From assembly GCA_947496555.1 (NCBI GenBank), contig CANMDH010000004.1:104481-168480 (forward strand): a DNA stretch of 64,000 nucleotides, written 5' to 3'. The notes below the pieces were generated by a model that worked only from the letters and a program-made list of their open reading frames with translations, did no database searches and was not told the origin of the DNA. Numbering within the stretch: position 1 is the first letter of the stretch; each line of letters opens with the position of its first letter. A program made the position numbers and the translations under genes. Shown piece by piece: positions 63,301 through 64,000 of this stretch. The stretch comes from an uncultured Aquimarina sp. GTDB lineage: Bacteria > Bacteroidota > Bacteroidia > Flavobacteriales > Flavobacteriaceae.

Positions 63301-63632
63301 TCATCTTTGATAATTAGCTTTTTAACAAGAATTGTAATAGACCAAAACATAAATAATATAGAAAAAGCACTGGCAAAAGCAGAGGTCATATTAACCATAA
63401 GTGCAATTTGGGTAGAGTCTGAAGCAAAAGTAGATGCAAATGCCCCTATCATTTGAAACAAAGGTGCTCCTGGTGGGTGACCTACTTGTAATTTTGATGA
63501 TGTTGCAATATATTCGCCTGCATCCCAAAAACTAGCTGTTGGTTCTACGGTCATGGAGTAGACACAAAGGGCGATTGCAAATACAGTCCATCCTAATATT
63601 TTATTCCACTTGGTAAAGTTGAATGTGCTCAT
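60312..63632 (-). CDS. DUF2723 membrane protein, glycosyltransferase-like
   Basis: This very large 1106-residue protein has about 12 membrane segments in its first 650 residues. The N-terminus has SMTVEPTASFWDAGEYIATSSKLQVGHPPGAPLF, the DUF2723 signature that resembles the first loop of protein O-mannosyltransferases (the acidic D in WDAGEY is the likely catalytic position). The C-terminal half is periplasmic or cytoplasmic, soluble, with TPR-like helices near the end (EKDKKDKAEEIIDLAMDKMP). It probably uses a lipid-linked sugar to glycosylate an exported protein or lipid. It ends in an intrinsic terminator. Confidence 0.92.
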   Translation of the reverse strand: MSTFNFTKWNKILGWTVFAIALCVYSMTVEPTASFWDAGEYIATSSKLQVGHPPGAPLFQMIGAFASTFASDSTQIALMVNMTSAFASAFSILFMFWSITILVKKLIIKDEEFTQSKALAVLGSGLVGSLAFTFTDSFWFNAVEAEVYAMAICILSVLFYLGLLWERDMHKPRGNKWLILISFIVGLSFGVHFMGLLSIPAIGLLYYFKNYKEITVKNFIIANVVVVAILLFIFKLLLPSTLKFFGAAEVFFVNSIGLPFNSGTIISGLIIIAAFYYLIRYTRKKDYVQLNTLLLCVVFILVGFSSWVMLPIRANAGTVINENNPNNARELLAYYNLEQYPETHLFYGPQFTEIYAGLDQDNPYEDDKPKYEKDLKTGKYVIVNDWKNARQNLDDAHKAILPRMWSTEHIANYMEFTGPLKFTIKPDYQGEEELLSAVTQFRRDYASGKLDNDDYNKFLQSFGNYIDVEKPSFSDNVYYLFDYQMGYMYWRYFMWNFVGRQDDNQGNLTDLEGNWLSGIKFIDEMRLGSQDNLPSDALKNKARNTYYFLPLLLGLIGFVFMLQRDKKNFWVLFIFFLFTGLALKIYLNERPFEPRERDYALVGSFYVFAIWIGFGVYALFDLLKGYVKPKILAPAITAACFLAVPVLLASENWDDHDRSDRYTAQAMAKMYLQSCQKDAILFTIGDNDTFALWYAQEIEEYRTDVRTVNTSLFATDWYIDQMKRAAYDGKPIPSQLTHDFYKWGNNDAIYHKPVTNDTMLIKNWMRWIETDDPRTKGDLQSGKKVNTFPTKHIRIPVNKEAVLKNGIVNQKDADLIVPYIDIHLKGDLLFKNRLLMLDIIANNNWERPIYFTGGSYGDDDFLWMKDYLQLDGVTYKLVPIRTKMNPRNPFEMGRIDTDLMYKNVTSWDWGNSNDPGIYHDPETRKNAITYRSNLARLVEALIAEDKKDKAEEIIDLAMDKMPIEYYEYYTLLEPYVSGYYQVGEKQKARDLWNKIVKKYQEKLNYFGSLELKEQYRYAEEIVTNVERYRSVVDLLLINQDRELIDEKADEFNRYIGLFTRLYSADEGYDDDEIRKQEEDLIKELQNEGNSLEDSLDLAPGDDSISQ

Positions 63633-63794
63633 AAAATCTGTTCTGTTATATAACGTGTGGCGAATTTAGTAATAAAAAATACTTTCACCTTGTTTTTTTA
63701 GCAAACGCTTAACACATGTTTATATTTTTGGCCTATAGAATGAGTACTTTTTTGTACGAAATGATTTTTGAAAGATAAATTTTCAAAAAAAATG

Positions 63795-63825
63795 TTTGCA
63801 GACCAAAAAGAAAGTTTTAAATTTG
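63795..63825 (+). promoter_or_regulatory. Promoter of tRNA-Gln
   Basis: TTTG at 63795-63798, 19 bases and TAAATTTG at 63818-63825 match TTTG-N19-TAnnTTTG, 17 bases before the mature tRNA. Confidence 0.75.
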
Positions 63826-63842
63826 CACCCGCAATGATGCAT

Positions 63843-63915
63843 TGGTCTATGGTGTAACTGGCAACACGTCTGGTTTTGGTCCAGAAGAGTCTAGGTTCGA
63901 GCCCTAGTAGACCAA
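63843..63915 (+). tRNA. tRNA-Gln (anticodon UUG)
   Basis: The 73-base cloverleaf is complete: TGGTCTA (63843-63849) pairs with TAGACCA (63908-63914) and the discriminator is A63915. The anticodon stem TCTGG/CCAGA closes a TTTTGGT loop with anticodon TTG. The T-arm CTAGG/TTCGAGC/CCTAG follows. CCA is not encoded. Confidence 0.95.
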
Positions 63916-63926
63916 CAAAAAAGGAG

Positions 63927-63954
63927 GCTGTCTAAAAAGGCAGCTTTTTTTTTT
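63927..63954 (+). terminator. Intrinsic terminator after tRNA-Gln
   Basis: GCTGTCT pairs with AGGCAGC (one G-T pair) around AAAA, followed by ten T. Confidence 0.88.
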
Positions 63955-64000
63955 GATACGATTTGTGTTGTTTGTATTTTTAGATATGAAACGCACACAA

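Noticed and set aside
63986-64000. ATG AAA CGC ACA CAA at the right edge, possible start of a plus-strand gene
   Set aside because: Only five codons are visible; no way to tell it from chance.

Overview
The window is a low-GC stretch of chromosome from a flavobacterium (Bacteroidota, Flavobacteriaceae; an Aquimarina-like marine genus is a guess). The evidence is the gene content: outer-membrane barrels with carboxypeptidase-like N-domains, DUF5686, DUF5916, DUF2723, an ExbB/ExbD/ExbD locus, LytS/LytTR pairs, and lipoproteins with Bacteroidota-style lipoboxes. Several promoters also fit the Bacteroidota form TTTG-N19-TAnnTTTG. No rRNA, CRISPR array, transposase or phage gene is visible. Two tRNA genes are present: Ser-GGA near 8.9 kb and Gln-UUG near 63.9 kb.

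Layout: 0-5 kb (minus) holds a truncated helical-repeat gene, a PKD/beta-barrel surface protein and two lipoproteins. 5-6.4 kb (plus) holds an ECF sigma factor overlapping its TPR-type anti-sigma gene. Both lipoprotein genes carry the same GGGTAAC-N13-TGTTGATAT element upstream, so a small ECF regulon is predicted. 6.5-14.5 kb is a housekeeping block: TatD, L-asparaginase, tRNA-Ser, ExbB-X-ExbD-ExbD, a PorT-like barrel, a membrane protein and rpoN.

14.6-38.8 kb looks accessory and regulatory. In order it holds a NarL-type two-component cluster with two unknown genes; a tandem pair of lipoproteins built from CBM21-like starch/glycogen-binding domains; GNAT-GNAT-MarR; a YbjN-like protein; an XRE/S24-like regulator with several ATTAGC operators; a five-gene unit (outer-membrane barrel, DUF418, class C hydrolase, LytS, LytTR); katG with an ankyrin-repeat gene; and a four-gene cassette made of a secreted protein with exact 34-residue SDHY repeats, a LytS kinase, a degenerate LytS-like pseudokinase and a LytTR regulator. 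That cassette is preceded by a LytTR-type direct repeat, and an RNA hairpin covers the kinase start codon.

38.9-50.5 kb (minus) is again core: asnS, an RND/MMPL exporter, DUF5686, frr, pyrH, tsf, rpsB, rpsI, rplM. From memory of flavobacterial gene order, asnS normally lies next to rpoN, so the intervening 24 kb may be an insertion (inference). 50.8-63.6 kb holds a DUF5916 protein, a third class C hydrolase, polA, a metallophosphoesterase, a thioredoxin-fold protein without cysteines, a polysaccharide deacetylase and a very large DUF2723 membrane protein. A probable small RNA lies between polA and the phosphoesterase.
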